From contig JAYKXP010000086.1 in NCBI GenBank assembly GCA_037176845.1, positions 165,801-229,800 of the forward strand: a stretch of DNA of 64,000 bases. Reading direction: 5' to 3'. Shown here piece after piece: positions 22,941 through 34,886 of this stretch. The stretch is from Paramarasmius palmivorus (lineage: Eukaryota; Basidiomycota; Agaricomycetes; Agaricales; Marasmiaceae). The notes under the pieces were generated by a model. The model did no database searches, was not told where the DNA came from, and saw only the letters and a program-made list of their open reading frames with translations. Position 1 is the stretch's first letter; every line of letters starts with the position of its first letter. The position numbers and the translations under genes were made by a program.

Positions 22941-23715
22941 ATGATCACTCTCTACGACTTGGGCCCCTCGCTTCTCGAAGATCAGACATTGGGTCTATCT
23001 ACGCCCTGCAGAAAAATAATGTACGCTTGTTGGTCGTTTGACATGCCATTTAGCTTATGTGTCTGGCAGTCTAATCCTCAGGTATAAAGACATCCCATAC
23101 GATCATCGATTCATCAGCCTTTCCGAAATAGAATCGACAGCCAAGTCAGTCGGTGCACCTCCGACAACTACTCGAGAGGATGGCGCGGAAAAATACACCG
23201 TACCGTTCTTATACGATTCCACTCATGGTCGCGCCGTCTCCGATTCCTATCTCATTGCTCAGTACCTCGACGAGGCCTACCCTGATACTCCGAAAGTGTT
23301 TCCCAAGGGCACAAAGGCCCTGCAATCCCTAGCCGTAGATGCCTTGGAAGCCAAGAGCACGTCATTAATCCCAGTCATCCGGCCGAAAATGTATCGCCAA
23401 ATGACTCCGAAGATGTTCGAGGAGCTGAACAAGCAGTATGGGCCTGCACCGGAACTGTCGACTGAAGAGCTGACAGCACAGTTGGCGAAAGCAAAGACGA
23501 TGTTTGATGAATTGAAGAAGTCGTTTGGGAACCAGGAAGAGTTATACGTGATGGGTGATCGACCGATATACGTTGACTTCAGTTTGGCTTCTCTCGTGTT
23601 GACGTTGAGAGTGTACTACGGGTCTCAGAGCAAAGAGTGGGGCGAGGCGAAGAATTGGGCGGCTGGAAGGATTGGAAACATATGCGAGGGAATTTTGGCA
23701 TTGATGAGGGTATGA
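22941..23715 (+). CDS. Glutathione S-transferase, fungal type
   Basis: Two exons, 22941-23020 and 23082-23715, with a 61-bp intron that splits the Met codon before YKDIPYDH; the product is 237 residues. The N-terminal thioredoxin-like half shows MITLYDLG, then YKDIPYDHRFISLSEIE, the glutathione-site signature YTVPFLYD...GRAVSDSYLIAQYLDEAYPD (VPFL with cis-Pro, and the SDS motif). The C-terminal half is all-helical with the GDRPIYVDFSLAS motif that caps the hydrophobic core. The organisation resembles the GSTFuA/Ure2p-like cytosolic classes expanded in wood- and litter-decay fungi, which handle aromatic and plant-derived compounds; the class is an inference. The residue that activates glutathione is not clear: LSTPCRK lies where Ser or Cys would act. 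Confidence 0.88.
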
Positions 23716-24700
23716 GGTGGCTGTCTTCAAACGGCTATGTACATTAGAAAAGCCACACAAGATTATTAGTGCCTATTGGAGTATTTGATGTTTATCACTC
23801 GTATCAGCGGATTTGCCTCACGTATGTTTCACAGAAATCAAGGGGCTGGTTGCGACTAACAGAGGCGTTCGCATTGCATATGCAACGGGTTGAATCCGAA
23901 GGATCATCAAGGCTTCTTGCATTCGGAAGTTTATCACTTCCTTCAATAAACATTACCGCTGATATATCACAAATGGGTTTATGCAACCAGAAAATCTGAA
24001 CAGTAATCACATGAGTAATCCACTCTTTGACGGAGCTGTGATTCGTGTGAATTGAAAAACTTCAATTTTGTCCGTGTCTGCGCTATGTATGTTGTTCCTG
24101 GTGAGTTTGACGAGTTGATATTAAACCTCTCATCTTACAGAAGCAATCACGCAGCCCTGGACTTACTGTTACATGCGATAGTATTAGATGATAGATCTCT
24201 CTGATACCTGGTTGCACTTTGGTTGCGTCGAGACTCGGGTTTTCTTCGGAATGTGGGGTCCTTCTCAAACACAACACACCGGAAGGACCAAAATTTCTGC
24301 TCAGCAGATATCCCTCAAACCCCCACTGAAAGGTGTTCTGAAATATCGAATGATAAGCCATATAAGGATAATCGCGTCATGTGATCGCCCGATATGGTTA
24401 ATCGGTAGCATTTCAGTACACATATCCGTCGAGCATATTTTTTGGTACTGTCGGTGTGCAAAGGACCGGGGAAATTTATTGTATTCATGGTGCGCCGCCG
24501 TTTCTATGGTCTACAAGAAGCGTTATGATTGCCCTTCCGATTGTTGTTGTCGTAAGGTACGCCCAAGTTATTGTTACTAGTTTCCTATTTAAACTATGAT
24601 TGTATCGCACTACCGAAACACAGTGAATTCAGTAAACTTTATCACCTCGTGAGTATTTCCTGTCAAAGGAGCCTCTGGGAATGCGCTAACCTTCCCTTAG
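23716..24700. other. Intergenic, no supported gene
   Basis: Short open frames on both strands only; nothing recognised between the GST and the F-box gene. Confidence 0.5.
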
Positions 24701-26068
24701 ATGGATCTTGAAGACATCCCCGTCATCTCCGGGTTTCCCATGACGGTTGACTCGTTGCGTAACTCGGTTCATCCAGTCTCTCGTTTGCCCTTCGAGCTTA
24801 TCCTGATGATATTTGACCATCTGTCACCCGCCGTTGGGCCCAAGACTCCGCCTTTCGCTGCATTTACGCTTATCCAAGTGTGTCGAAGGTGGCGTACTAT
24901 CGCTTTGAGCTATGAGCGCCTGTGGACACATATAGACCTTCTTTATCCCCGCAAAGCTCTCTTGGCGCTTCAACATTCAAAGTCTCTGAGGAGTAATGGC
25001 AGAGACCCTCCTCTACGCGTATATCTGGTGGCCACCCCCAATCATTTCCTCACAGACTCCCAAGATTTCGCTATCCAAGTTGTTCGAGCCGAAATCGATC
25101 GAGTTCGGAGTCTAATTCTTATCTCTACTCATCGATCGAGCAATGATACACTTCGCACGATTATACAAAGGCTCAATGTCTCCCCTTGTCACACTCCACT
25201 CCTTGATCACCTTGTCATCCACTTTTGCGGTCCTGCAGAAGTGTCAGGACTCTGCTCTCATTCCTGGCTAATGCCAAAAATTCAGTATGCTACTATCAGC
25301 GCCGACCTGTTCCATCCTCTTCATACTTCTCTGATATCGGGAAATTTGACAATGCTTTCAATGATCTCCATGTCACAACGACCGCATCCAGAATTATTCT
25401 GGGATCTCCTTCGGCACTGTAGTAATAGGCTGAAATTTTTGGTCCTCGACGAATCGGCCTTGCCTCTCCATCTTCCTCCAGCACAAGCTTCCAAAATCCA
25501 CCTTTCAGCATTGCACACTCTCAATTTCATCGGATCATTTCCCAGCGCCATGAAACTGAGGAAAACTGTCTTACTTCCCTCATCTACGCGGATCAAGACA
25601 CACTATTACCCTATATCGTTCTACAAAACTGAAGGCTCCAAGGCATGTTTATTACATGCGTTGCGCTATCATTGGTCAATTCTCAGGGTTAACGGATTTG
25701 CTATACGCGATGGTCCTACTGCATATTCGGTGTTACTTATTCCACTTTGCGACATTGCTTCTGCGAGCACCGACGTGCAGGAGTTGTTCCGCTGGGGCTC
25801 ATACATTGTTCTTGATACTCTGAGAAATAATCCAATTACAAAGGATGCACTCACTAGTATCGTCCGCACACTGCCCCTTCAAAACATCTCGTTTCTCTCC
25901 TTTGAGATAGCAGTCCTGGAAGCGAGCAAAATACTCTTTCGGACTCTCTGCGAAGTATTGGGAGGTTCAGGGTCAGCCGTCAGGACAATTCATGCGAGGG
26001 GAATGGTATCGAGCCTTGACCTACTGCTCTGGTTGAAGTCTCAGAGAGTCGCAGCTGGTCTTCCCTAG
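24701..26068 (+). CDS. F-box protein
   Basis: Single exon of 455 codons. Residues about 23-80 form a typical Agaricomycete F-box: VHPVSRLPFELILMIFDHL, then TLIQVCRRWRTIALSYERLW and THIDL. F-box proteins bridge SKP1-CUL1 ubiquitin ligases to substrates. The remainder has irregular leucine-rich segments (LIQRLNVSP-like, LDHLVIHF, LKFLVLDE, LSALHTLNF, ISFLSFEIAVL), the expected degenerate LRR-like substrate region. The ATG at 24701 is preceded by a 3' splice-like pyrimidine tract, so a 5' non-coding exon is possible. No stops or frameshifts. Unrelated in sequence to the F-box genes at 13 and 51 kb apart from the motif. Confidence 0.85.
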   Translation: MDLEDIPVISGFPMTVDSLRNSVHPVSRLPFELILMIFDHLSPAVGPKTPPFAAFTLIQVCRRWRTIALSYERLWTHIDLLYPRKALLALQHSKSLRSNGRDPPLRVYLVATPNHFLTDSQDFAIQVVRAEIDRVRSLILISTHRSSNDTLRTIIQRLNVSPCHTPLLDHLVIHFCGPAEVSGLCSHSWLMPKIQYATISADLFHPLHTSLISGNLTMLSMISMSQRPHPELFWDLLRHCSNRLKFLVLDESALPLHLPPAQASKIHLSALHTLNFIGSFPSAMKLRKTVLLPSSTRIKTHYYPISFYKTEGSKACLLHALRYHWSILRVNGFAIRDGPTAYSVLLIPLCDIASASTDVQELFRWGSYIVLDTLRNNPITKDALTSIVRTLPLQNISFLSFEIAVLEASKILFRTLCEVLGGSGSAVRTIHARGMVSSLDLLLWLKSQRVAAGLP

Positions 26069-26404
26069 GCTATCTTTGGTGCGATTTGGTGGCATGATAG
26101 AGCCATCTGGACCCTCGTCATTCATGCAAAATCTTGCGGAGGGCCTTTGGAGTACACTGTATGTACGCTATCGTCTAAAATGTGAGATTAGAGTGGTGGA
26201 GTTTGAGAGAGATCTTTCGCAGGATGTGAAACGGTATGTCGGCGAAAACCTGGTGAAGAACAGAGTCCATGGATACAGATGGAAGATACGAAACAATTTC
26301 CTGTTGTATGCGCTATGTATGTTCTTGCACTGATATACAGTCTAGACGAATTTGCGTTCGTTTTGTGATTTATTATGGTAAAATCAATGTAATATATAAG
26401 TAGA

Positions 26405-26577
26405 TTAGGGACAACAATATTTACATTGGTACACATTTCCAGTTGAACCTAAGTAGTTCGGACCCCAGACTTCTCCAGCATAGATATCTACCACCACCCA
26501 GTATGTGCTTCGCAGCGATCTCGTTATGGGCAAGTTACGGGTCACCTGGGGAATGACCCCCGTGAAACCCACTCTGA
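26405..26577 (-). CDS. Possible last exon of a small cysteine-rich protein
   Basis: After a good acceptor (CATTTCAG) the minus strand reads VGFTGVIPQVTRN, then STYWVVVDIYAGEVW, and ends YQCKYCCP. The cysteine-rich tail and aromatic content suggest a secreted protein, but no first exon or signal peptide was found upstream. It is convergent with the F-box gene. Confidence 0.25.
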
Positions 26578-26814
26578 AATGCGGGCGCGTTAGCGAGCAG
26601 AGGGCTAGACCCAGAGCTCGTAATTGGTCGAGGAATTGGCTGAAGTGTTGGCATGTAAAGGCGTAGCCAGCTAAGCTGTAACTTATTCGTCTTGGTTCGG
26701 TATATGCGCACTGCACTTCAGACACTCATTAAGCTGGTATTCATGATTAAAGGACCGAGGCCTAGCGAACTGCGTAGCCAGGACCGCTCTCCATTTGCCA
26801 AGTCGAAAAAGTGC

Positions 26815-26822
26815 ATATATAG
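26815..26822 (+). promoter_or_regulatory. TATA box of damaged secreted protein gene
   Basis: CATATATAGG motif about 75-80 bp upstream of the ATG at 26896, the same spacing as the TATA boxes of the two intact family members. Confidence 0.5.
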
Positions 26823-26895
26823 GGATGTTTTCGCATCGACAGTCCTTCAGTATTCAACAGCTTACTATTCTTCCTTAGCTCGCTCATCTCCAGCG

Positions 26896-27590
26896 ATGAT
26901 ATTCACGACCATCTTTCTTACTCTCGCCACAGTCGCTATCTGTGTCATTGGTGCTCCTACCGATACTCCGGACACCGATTTGAATGTTCTCAGCAGGGAC
27001 CGGGTCGGAGGACCTTCCGTATGGGTGTTTCACTTCGCGTACTTCCGTGTGTAGTCGGACCCACGGGTCTGCATTCGTCGGCAAGCCTTAACTTTGGGTC
27101 TAGACTGAACAGGATCCACTCTCACAAGGTGCGTTGGTACCTTGGACATTGCTTAAAGCTTCCTTCCCGATTGTGTTTTGAGAGACTAATTACCGGCTGA
27201 CATTCTTAGACATTTGCTATATTCCCCAGGCGACATGAGCTGGGGTAACCCCGACAACTTGGTAGACGAAGGATAGGTGTGACTGACTCTGCTGCTCTCA
27301 ATTGTGGTGTATTGCTGACCGAGTATTCCTACGAAACTCACCGGATTCCACTCATCGTTCTGTTCTGTCTTTCAGATATCTGCTATATCGGCAAGAAAAG
27401 GAAATGTCATGGTGACAAGAGCTGGGGTAACCCACAGAACATGGTTGATGAACTTGGGTAAGACCGCTCGTAGTTTATGATTTCGTACAATTCTGCTGGC
27501 CTGCGTGTCAGGAACCGATGGCGCTTCAACTATGGGAAAGCCAAGAACAACCCATGCGACAATCACTACACTTGCTACTGCGACAAGTAG
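26896..27590 (+). pseudogene. Third copy of small secreted repeat protein, damaged
   Basis: The gene begins with a signal peptide (MIFTTIFLTLATVAICVIG, then APTD) like the intact copies at 37025 and 38838. The following unit A is broken: only SLNFGS survives near 27090, in a frame that cannot be spliced cleanly to exon 1. The second exon is present twice. The first copy (about 27211-27275) has lost 16 bases and its donor reads GGATAGGT instead of GGGTAGGT. The second (about 27376-27463) is intact and reads ICYIGKKRKCHGDKSWGNPQNMVDE. The last exon (27514-27590) is intact: NRWRFNYG, then NPCDNHYTCYCDK. It is either a pseudogene or a gene making a shortened product by skipping. It also has extra cysteines (KCH, YCDK) that the other copies lack. 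Confidence 0.65.
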
Positions 27591-30500
27591 TTGCGCGAAG
27601 GGATGGGGTTTGATTTTGGACTCCTTGTTTATGATGAATTCGTGATGAAGATTCGTGTTTATGGTTCGGATGTGTTGGATGTCAGTCTGTGTGTCAATCC
27701 CGAGACAAGTGTTTTATCATCGTGGTATTTTTTACTCGATGACATCGGAGCTGTGAGCCTTTCAAGCAACACTAGACAGGAAATGAAGCATAATGATGGA
27801 AAGCCAGGTTTCAGAAGGAGAAATGACGCCCAGTAAGCGCCGAAACAAGTCACCTGAGTAGTCCATGAACCTGCGGAGTTTCAATTTTCACAATTCAACT
27901 TGCAAGCGCGACAGGATTTTTTTTCGCTCTTTGGACGACGATGGAATCGAGGTAAGTTGTCCTGCGTTAGCTTTTTGATTGTTATGCTCAACTACAATCC
28001 CAGGCTGACCGCTATAACTCTATCTTTATTGGGCTCCCTGTCCTCCATTGTCGATGGTTTTCGCCTGGTGAGATCCAATCAACTCCAATTTTATCCTTTT
28101 CCTCACTCACTTCTCAAGAATGGTTTTCCAAGGGCATTGGATTGTACGAAGAACAAGACTAGGCATTCCTCGTCATCATGATGCATATGACACACCCACT
28201 GGGAACTCCGTCAACAACCTACCCTTCTATATCGACATCCACGACCTGGCTCCATCCCTCTATCTTTCCCGGATCCCTTCACGCGGCTCTCTCCCTTGTA
28301 TGCGGACTTCTTCGCACGATATTCCAGCTGGGTATGGATATCGATGTCAGAGGGGCTCATTTGTAGCCGAGAACGAAAGAGAAGACAGAAGACCCATTTC
28401 ATCATTTTCGACCTCTCCCATCGGCTCCATAATCCAGAATTCCCTGCTCGTCCTCACCAACGGCTACCGACGTATGTCCACCTCTCATCAACCACCTCGA
28501 TAGCACGGCAGGAAGAGCAAGGTGCCCACCAGATCCTTACCCTTATCCGATGCCTTTCATTCCTCCTGAATGACACCCGCACGGCATCCATCCGTACCCA
28601 AGGGTCCTTGTCCATCCGCGTCGTTGCGTTGCTCTCACCAGGCGTATCGATACCACACTCACTCGTTACGCTTGCGTTGAACACTTGCTTGGCGCAGCTC
28701 GTTTACCGATTCTTCGGTGCTATGGCCGCATGGATGGGATAATCAAGGGAGAGAGAACGGGAAGAGCTAGCAGCGGCACATCCTTAGCATTATTGGTATC
28801 CGCCGCGTATGCTTCATCCTCTATGCCTTTCTATCCCACCATTACCAGTTGGTCAGAGTTCTCCGACGCCATTTGAACGACGGTAGCTGCTCATGCCTGT
28901 CACGCCGCTTACAACCCATTCGAGGAGCCGCATGTTCCTGCGTTTCTCTGATCTCTGCTCAGCATCATCCTCGATGTGCGAGAGGAATGGGCATGATTAG
29001 CCTTTTCCCCTGCACCGTACCTTTCTATTCCCCATCCATCATGCAATACCATTTCTTCCCGAGCAGTGTTGCTCCAAACACCTTCTCTCTGGGGCAAGCT
29101 CGCGTCACCCCCGCCGGGTATACACCTCGTTACCTTGTCGGACTGTAGGGGGTGCAGTAATTTGAACAACAGTAGGAATAAGGAAGACAAGAGCGAGATT
29201 TGGAGGTGTAGCTGCCACGTATCCGTCATCTTCTACCAGGTGTTCTAGACGTGCAGGCAGACGCCATACGATGCCACTTTTCTTGTTCCTCCGACGCACG
29301 TACCGCGTTCCTGTGTTCGAGCGCTCTTCTCGCCGAAGGATGGTCTCATAGTGTCTTCCTCCTTCAGTCTCTTAGGTGTCGATTGGGGTTGGAGCGGTGT
29401 CGGACGTGGTTGGGTTGGTCGGGTTTGGCGGTGATAAGAAGGTTGAAGGTTGGCACAGGCGAGCGCTAGAAGGAATCAGGTCCCACTCAACCCTTTCATT
29501 CTTCCCAAATCAATACGCTGCTCATCCAAATCCAGAGGTGGTCTTCTTGGCTTCAGGTATCGTGATATTGCGATTCTCTCCGTCTGGGAGATCAAGGAGT
29601 GCGGGGCTTGAGGAGCTCCACCACCTTCATACCTCGCGTTCTCTCTCCAGCAAAACGATATGAAGATATATTACTCGTACTGGCGGTCGCGGTTCGGGAA
29701 CACGATTGGTTTTTCATTTGGCCCCAGTTGTCCAGTCCTCGCCTAGCTTGTCGTAACCTCGTCGGGAGGATGATCTGGCTGTGTCGCCTTCCTCCTTGGT
29801 CTCCTGGAGTGTTGGTTTGGTATTGGTTCGGGTAGAAATGCGGTGTCCGTCGGAGGTGATGATGAGGCAGAGAAGGAGCGAGAACGAAGAGCAAGGTAGA
29901 CGACGAGATAGTCGCTTCCCCCACCATCTATCTTTGTCTATCGCCCCCGGGTACGCTTAACTAGAAACGGAGGAGGTTGAGACTCTAGGGAACGAGAGTA
30001 GTCGAGAACACCCGATAGATCGGTACTCGCTCAACCATCTCAACACTCGATCTCGCGTTCATATCACACAACTCATGTCTTTTCTTGCCTACCCACGAAT
30101 TCCGATTATGAACACCTCTACTTCGCCTTCCACTTGTACCAGAGGTTCATCGCGCCTTTCGTGTGTGAAATATAGCGGCAATGCGCATGAATCAGAGAGC
30201 CATCCGCACACTTGTCTGGAAAGTACTCGACGTTTCCATTTCCTTAATCCCCTGAGCTGAAGGAAGCTGTCGGATGTGTCAGGTTGGAAATGGTGGGATG
30301 CAGTTCCGACATAGCAGGCGTCACCGATATTTGAATGGTTCCAAAATAGGTATATCACCTCCGCGCTGTCTTCCTCTCCATGTTGCTTTTCTCGACCTAG
30401 CAACCTATTGACTCAGAAGTAACCGCAGAAACTCCTCTGGTTCATATCTTCAGCTAGAACCTTTGTCGATTTTCATTCCCTGTTGCTTTCAGGACAGCTA

Positions 30501-32329
30501 CCTCGAGGAAGAGATTGACGTGATCGTCCCCTTTATTGTATCCTCACTCCGCTCGCTTGAGCTACGTCGGACGGGTGTTACGCCAACAACAACGGATCCC
30601 GGTTTCGTCTGGTTTCATCACCTCAATTCTTGATGTAGCCGTATATATCCGTATACATTCGCTATCTCCATCTATCCTTTGACCGACTGTTACTCAGAAC
30701 ATCTCCCGCTGGTAATTGTATGAGGACTGCGAGAGAAGACGAAAGAAGAGGAAGTTTACGAGCTCCGCGCTCGCTGCCGGATGCCTGACAGCGTGAGAAT
30801 CATTGGGCAGAGGGTTCCAAGGGCAATCAGGCTCTTCTGGATGCTCAAACTCAAAGCAAATAAGCATGAAAGGCCATAAAGTACGTCCCCAGTGACATCT
30901 ATGGCTATTGTTGCGGTACTGAGCGCACTCTGAAGCTCAGCTCAGTTCCAAACATTGGCATTGAAGGTTCGCTGCGCCATTGATCTTCGTATTAAGTTCT
31001 GAGAATCCGAAGGGGTTGTATAGCCGTCCTGCGACGACTCGACAACTCGAAGGAATAATCACCAATCATACCACTATCGTCGTCAAGAGGGAATTGTACA
31101 TGTCATACGCTACTTTGCCCATATTCATCTCGGTGTCAACCCATATTCTGCTCAACTGCTCGTTATACTGCTTACGATGCGTTGACAGGGCATCCCGTAG
31201 TGGAGCGTACCGACAAGCAAGTTTGTTCTAGTGTCTGGGATCGAGCTTGACGCTGTACAAACGCTGTATCCTCTGGCTTCCTTTCTGATCGTGAGGCTGG
31301 CAATGACGGAGCTGGTAGATGAGGGTGTGTGGTCAGAAGACAAGGATGGGGAAGGAAGAGAGCTTGCTAAGCCCAAGGGAAAAACCCGCGTTCGGTATTC
31401 ATTTTGTGTATTGATCCTCGTGAGTCATTCTTTTCTTTGCTACGACCAGTATTGCAAACTAATCAAAGTGTCCTCAGTGATCAATACCAACCAAATGTAG
31501 CATTTGTCAGTTTAGTAGCGTGTCTACCGAGTGCGGAACGGCTTCCATGTCAGAGCTTCACGGATGTTCGGACCTTCCAAAAATGATGTGTTCCTGGCGG
31601 CAAAAATGGCTCACTGCTGACGTTCAATTCGGCATAGGCAATGGATCCGCTGGTGTTAACAGTGTAGCGCTACACAATACTCACGGTATGGAGGCTTCGA
31701 TAGAGTTTCGATGGAGATAACCTCAAGTCTGGGTTAGACACTTTCTATTCAAGCTTCACAAGAGACCCGGAATGTGCTTACTTTTGCCTTCTTTTTCAGC
31801 TGCTACTGATCACTATACCGGATTCTCACACCCACGGTGCTAGAGTTTCTCCCATTGTCGGATATCCAAAGGCGCGACATAGCCGATATAAGGTTTGTAC
31901 ACCGGTGCAAGTCATCGTTTACGCTTGGAGTGCTCTAGCTGCTGGTCTGTCTTGAAAAATGTGAGACTAATCTTGGATACATCTGGACAGTCTACCGAAC
32001 CACTGAACACGCTCAGTGAGTAGCATTCTTCTTCGTTCCTTATTACCCGTAGGTTGCATATATTGATACAGGATCTCTGTGCATCCAGGAACCAGTGCTT
32101 TCTCAGCTGAAAGGACGGGCTATCCCATAATCTACAAGTATCATTCTGTGATGATATGATGTGTCTAGTACGCTGCCATAAACGCCCCTCCTTCTAGAGG
32201 TGCCCTCATGGGAAATTGACGCGGCAGCTACACCGAATCCGTGGCTTTGACTCATCATGGACACGTCCACCCGAGAAAGAGACATCAAGTGTGTTCAGTC
32301 TCTCGCGACAGTCGGACGGAGGCGGTCGA
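27591..32329. other. Relic-rich region without intact genes
   Basis: Several coding-like scraps occur on the plus strand but no intact gene. Around 30064-30170 a frame reads SDYEHLYFAFHLYQRF. After a good acceptor at about 30493, a segment reads SYLEEEIDVIVPFIVSSLRSLELRRTG; both look like F-box/LRR debris. Around 31231-31370, LYPLASFLIVRL then a charged tail resembles the last helix of the seven-helix family. A proline-rich reading at about 28530-28575 ends in a stop. The region upstream of the laccase (31.5-32.3 kb) is open promoter space. Confidence 0.4.
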
Positions 32330-32337
32330 TATAAAAG
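32330..32337 (+). promoter_or_regulatory. TATA box of laccase gene
   Basis: TATAAAAG, 41-48 bp upstream of the ATG at 32378. No canonical metal-response or xenobiotic element was recognised with confidence by eye. Confidence 0.65.
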
Positions 32338-32377
32338 TTAGGTTCCTCGAGGCAATTCTGCTTCACTCGTCAAAGCC

Positions 32378-34886
32378 ATGGCCTGTTTTCAACCGATTCT
32401 CGGTCTCCTTGCTTTGCTCCCTGTTATTACAAACCATGCGTTCGCTGCGATAGGCCCTGTCGCAGACCTCGTCATCACTAACCAGGACGTATCTCCAGAT
32501 GGCTTTACTCGAGGCGCCGTCGTCGCGGGCGGAAATACCATTGGTCCTCTCATCGTTGGACAGAAGGTAAGTATGCTACCTTTAATTGCTCGAAACAGCC
32601 TTGACTGATTCTCAACAGGGAGATAACCTTAGGATCAACCTCATTAACAACTTGAACGACAACACAATGTTACAGTCCACCAGCATTGTAAGCATGGCCT
32701 TCTCAGTATCATTAGCTCCCGTTCCTAATTGTTTGACAGCACTGGCACGGTTTTTTCCAGAAGACGACTAACTGGGACGATGGTGTCGCCTTCGTCAACC
32801 AGTGTCCCATTGCTAAAGGGGATAGCTTCTTGTACGATTTCAATGTCCCTGATCAAGCGGGTACCTTTTGGTATCACTCGCATCTCTGTAAGTCTTGACT
32901 GAGCGCTTTTGTTCTAGATGTTGCTTTGTAACCTTTTCACCTGTCCAGCTACCCAATACTGCGATGGACTGCGGGGTCCGCTCGTTATATACGATCCAAA
33001 CGACCCACATAAGGATCTTTACGATGTCGATGACGGTGAGTGTATACTTCATGTTCGGGGTTCTTCGTAAAACTCATCATCTAACATAGAATCTACCGTA
33101 ATCACTCTTGCGGACTGGTACCACGCAAAGGCCAAAACGATAGTTTTCGGGTAGGTCCATAAAACCCTAAACGCAGAGCTATTGACCTATCGTTGTCCCA
33201 GCACCCCGGATTCTACGCTGATCAACGGTCTGGGTCGCTGGTCTCAAGGTAACGCGACTGAGCTTGCAGTGATTACTGTGACTCAGGGGAAGCGGTAAGC
33301 TTTATAGTCCTCATACCGCCAGCCTTCCCGCACTGACCGTTGAACTTTGTCAGATATCGTATGCGGCTAATCAATACGGCATGCGATCCTGCTTATACCT
33401 TTTCGATTGACAATCATACGATGTAGGCTGATTGACCCGTTAGAGAACCTTGTACTCATCATGTCGGCAGGACTATTATCGAGACCGAAACGGTGAACAA
33501 TGTACCCCTTGAAGTGGATTCATTGACAATATATGTTGGTGAGTACCATTATGTCTTTTCGTTACTGCACACGTCATCTAAGTTTCCGTTACAGCGCAAC
33601 GTTATTCCTTTGTGGTATGTCAACACCATACCCCTTACCATCATAAGAGTCCAATCACTTCTGTTATAGCTCAATGCGAACCAACCAATCGGAAACTATT
33701 GTGATTGCTACTTCCAAGTTCCTTTCATGTTCGTGCTCACCATCAAATCTACAGGGATCCGAGCAAACCCCAACGCGGGCACCATGGGATTCGCGAATGG
33801 CATCAACTCCGCTATTCTTAGATATGTAGGCGCTGAAGATGTTGAGCCCCCGACGCTCAGTATTACTAGTACTAAACCCTTGAATCAATCCGACCTAGTC
33901 GTGAGTGATATAATACCCGTTTGACGATCCCCTTGACTCCCATACTTATAGCCCCTTGATACGCCTGGCGTTCCCGGAGATCCAGTCGTAGGTGGCGTAG
34001 ATGTTGCTATGCATCTCGACTTCGCGTTTGTTAGTCCTTTCCCCACCTCGCCCGTCTTAGGACTATAGTGATTGTATTGACTGGCCTAAACAGACAAGTG
34101 CAGCGAAATTCACCGTCAACGGTGTCGAGTACATTCCGCCCACCGTCCCTGTCCTTCTCCAAATCCTCAGCGGTGCTCAAACTGCTGATTCGCTTTTACC
34201 GGCTGGATCTGTTATATCCTTGCCGCGCGATGCTACTGTAGAGCTATCTTTTACCGGAGGTCTGCTCGGACTCGATGTAAGTTTTCCATTCTAAAACATT
34301 CGTGTGGCTCCGACTTGAGTTCAATGTAGCATCCTATTCATTTGCACGGTGTGAGTACCGACCTATCAGTGTCATCTCTAGATTCTAACTTCCTTGTTGT
34401 TCAGCATACCTTTGACGTAGTACGTGCCGCTGGAGCAAGTGGATACAACTTTGTCAATCCAGTGAGCTTTCGATACCTTATTCTTCACTCTTCATTCTCA
34501 TTTCTAACCTCGTAACAAATCAAGATCCGCAGGGACGTCGTAAATGCTGGTGCTGCAAGCGACAACGTCACCATTCGTTTCAGGACGGATAATCCCGGAC
34601 CATGGATCATGCACTGTCACATCGATTGGCATTTGGAAAAGTGCGTCTTAGTTTTCGCCGCCATCTTTGAAGCACCTTAATTTGAGCTGACGGCAAGTGG
34701 CTTCGCTGTGGTATTTGCGGAACGTACCGATGAATGGAATTCGACTATTAATCCGACCGGTGCGTCTTTCATTCGTTTATCTCATTCTTCGTTGGTGTTA
34801 TTCGGATGCTGATTTAGTTTGGTGATATAGATCAATGGGATAACTTGTGTCCTATTTATAATGCCTTGGACGACGGGGATTTGTAG
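32378..34886 (+). CDS. Laccase (multicopper oxidase)
   Basis: Benzenediol:oxygen oxidoreductase, secreted; it oxidises phenols by one electron and reduces O2 to water. Eighteen exons (first 32378-32566, last ending at TAG 34886) with 17 short GT-AG introns all join in phase, giving about 520 residues. A signal peptide ([16 protein letters not shown]...AFA) precedes [10 protein letters not shown]. All four copper-ligand motifs are present and intact: HWHG, WYHSHLSTQYCDG, HPIHLHG and HCHIDWHLE. The residue ten positions after the type 1 copper cysteine is Phe (NGF), the axial position; Phe there is known from high-redox-potential laccases. ADWYH, QRYSFVLNANQP and NYWIRANP are also typical. The HCHIDWHLE exon ends at a split codon that gives Asn before GF. 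No defect was seen. Likely roles are lignin or phenol turnover, pigment or fruit-body development; the sequence does not decide. Confidence 0.95.
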
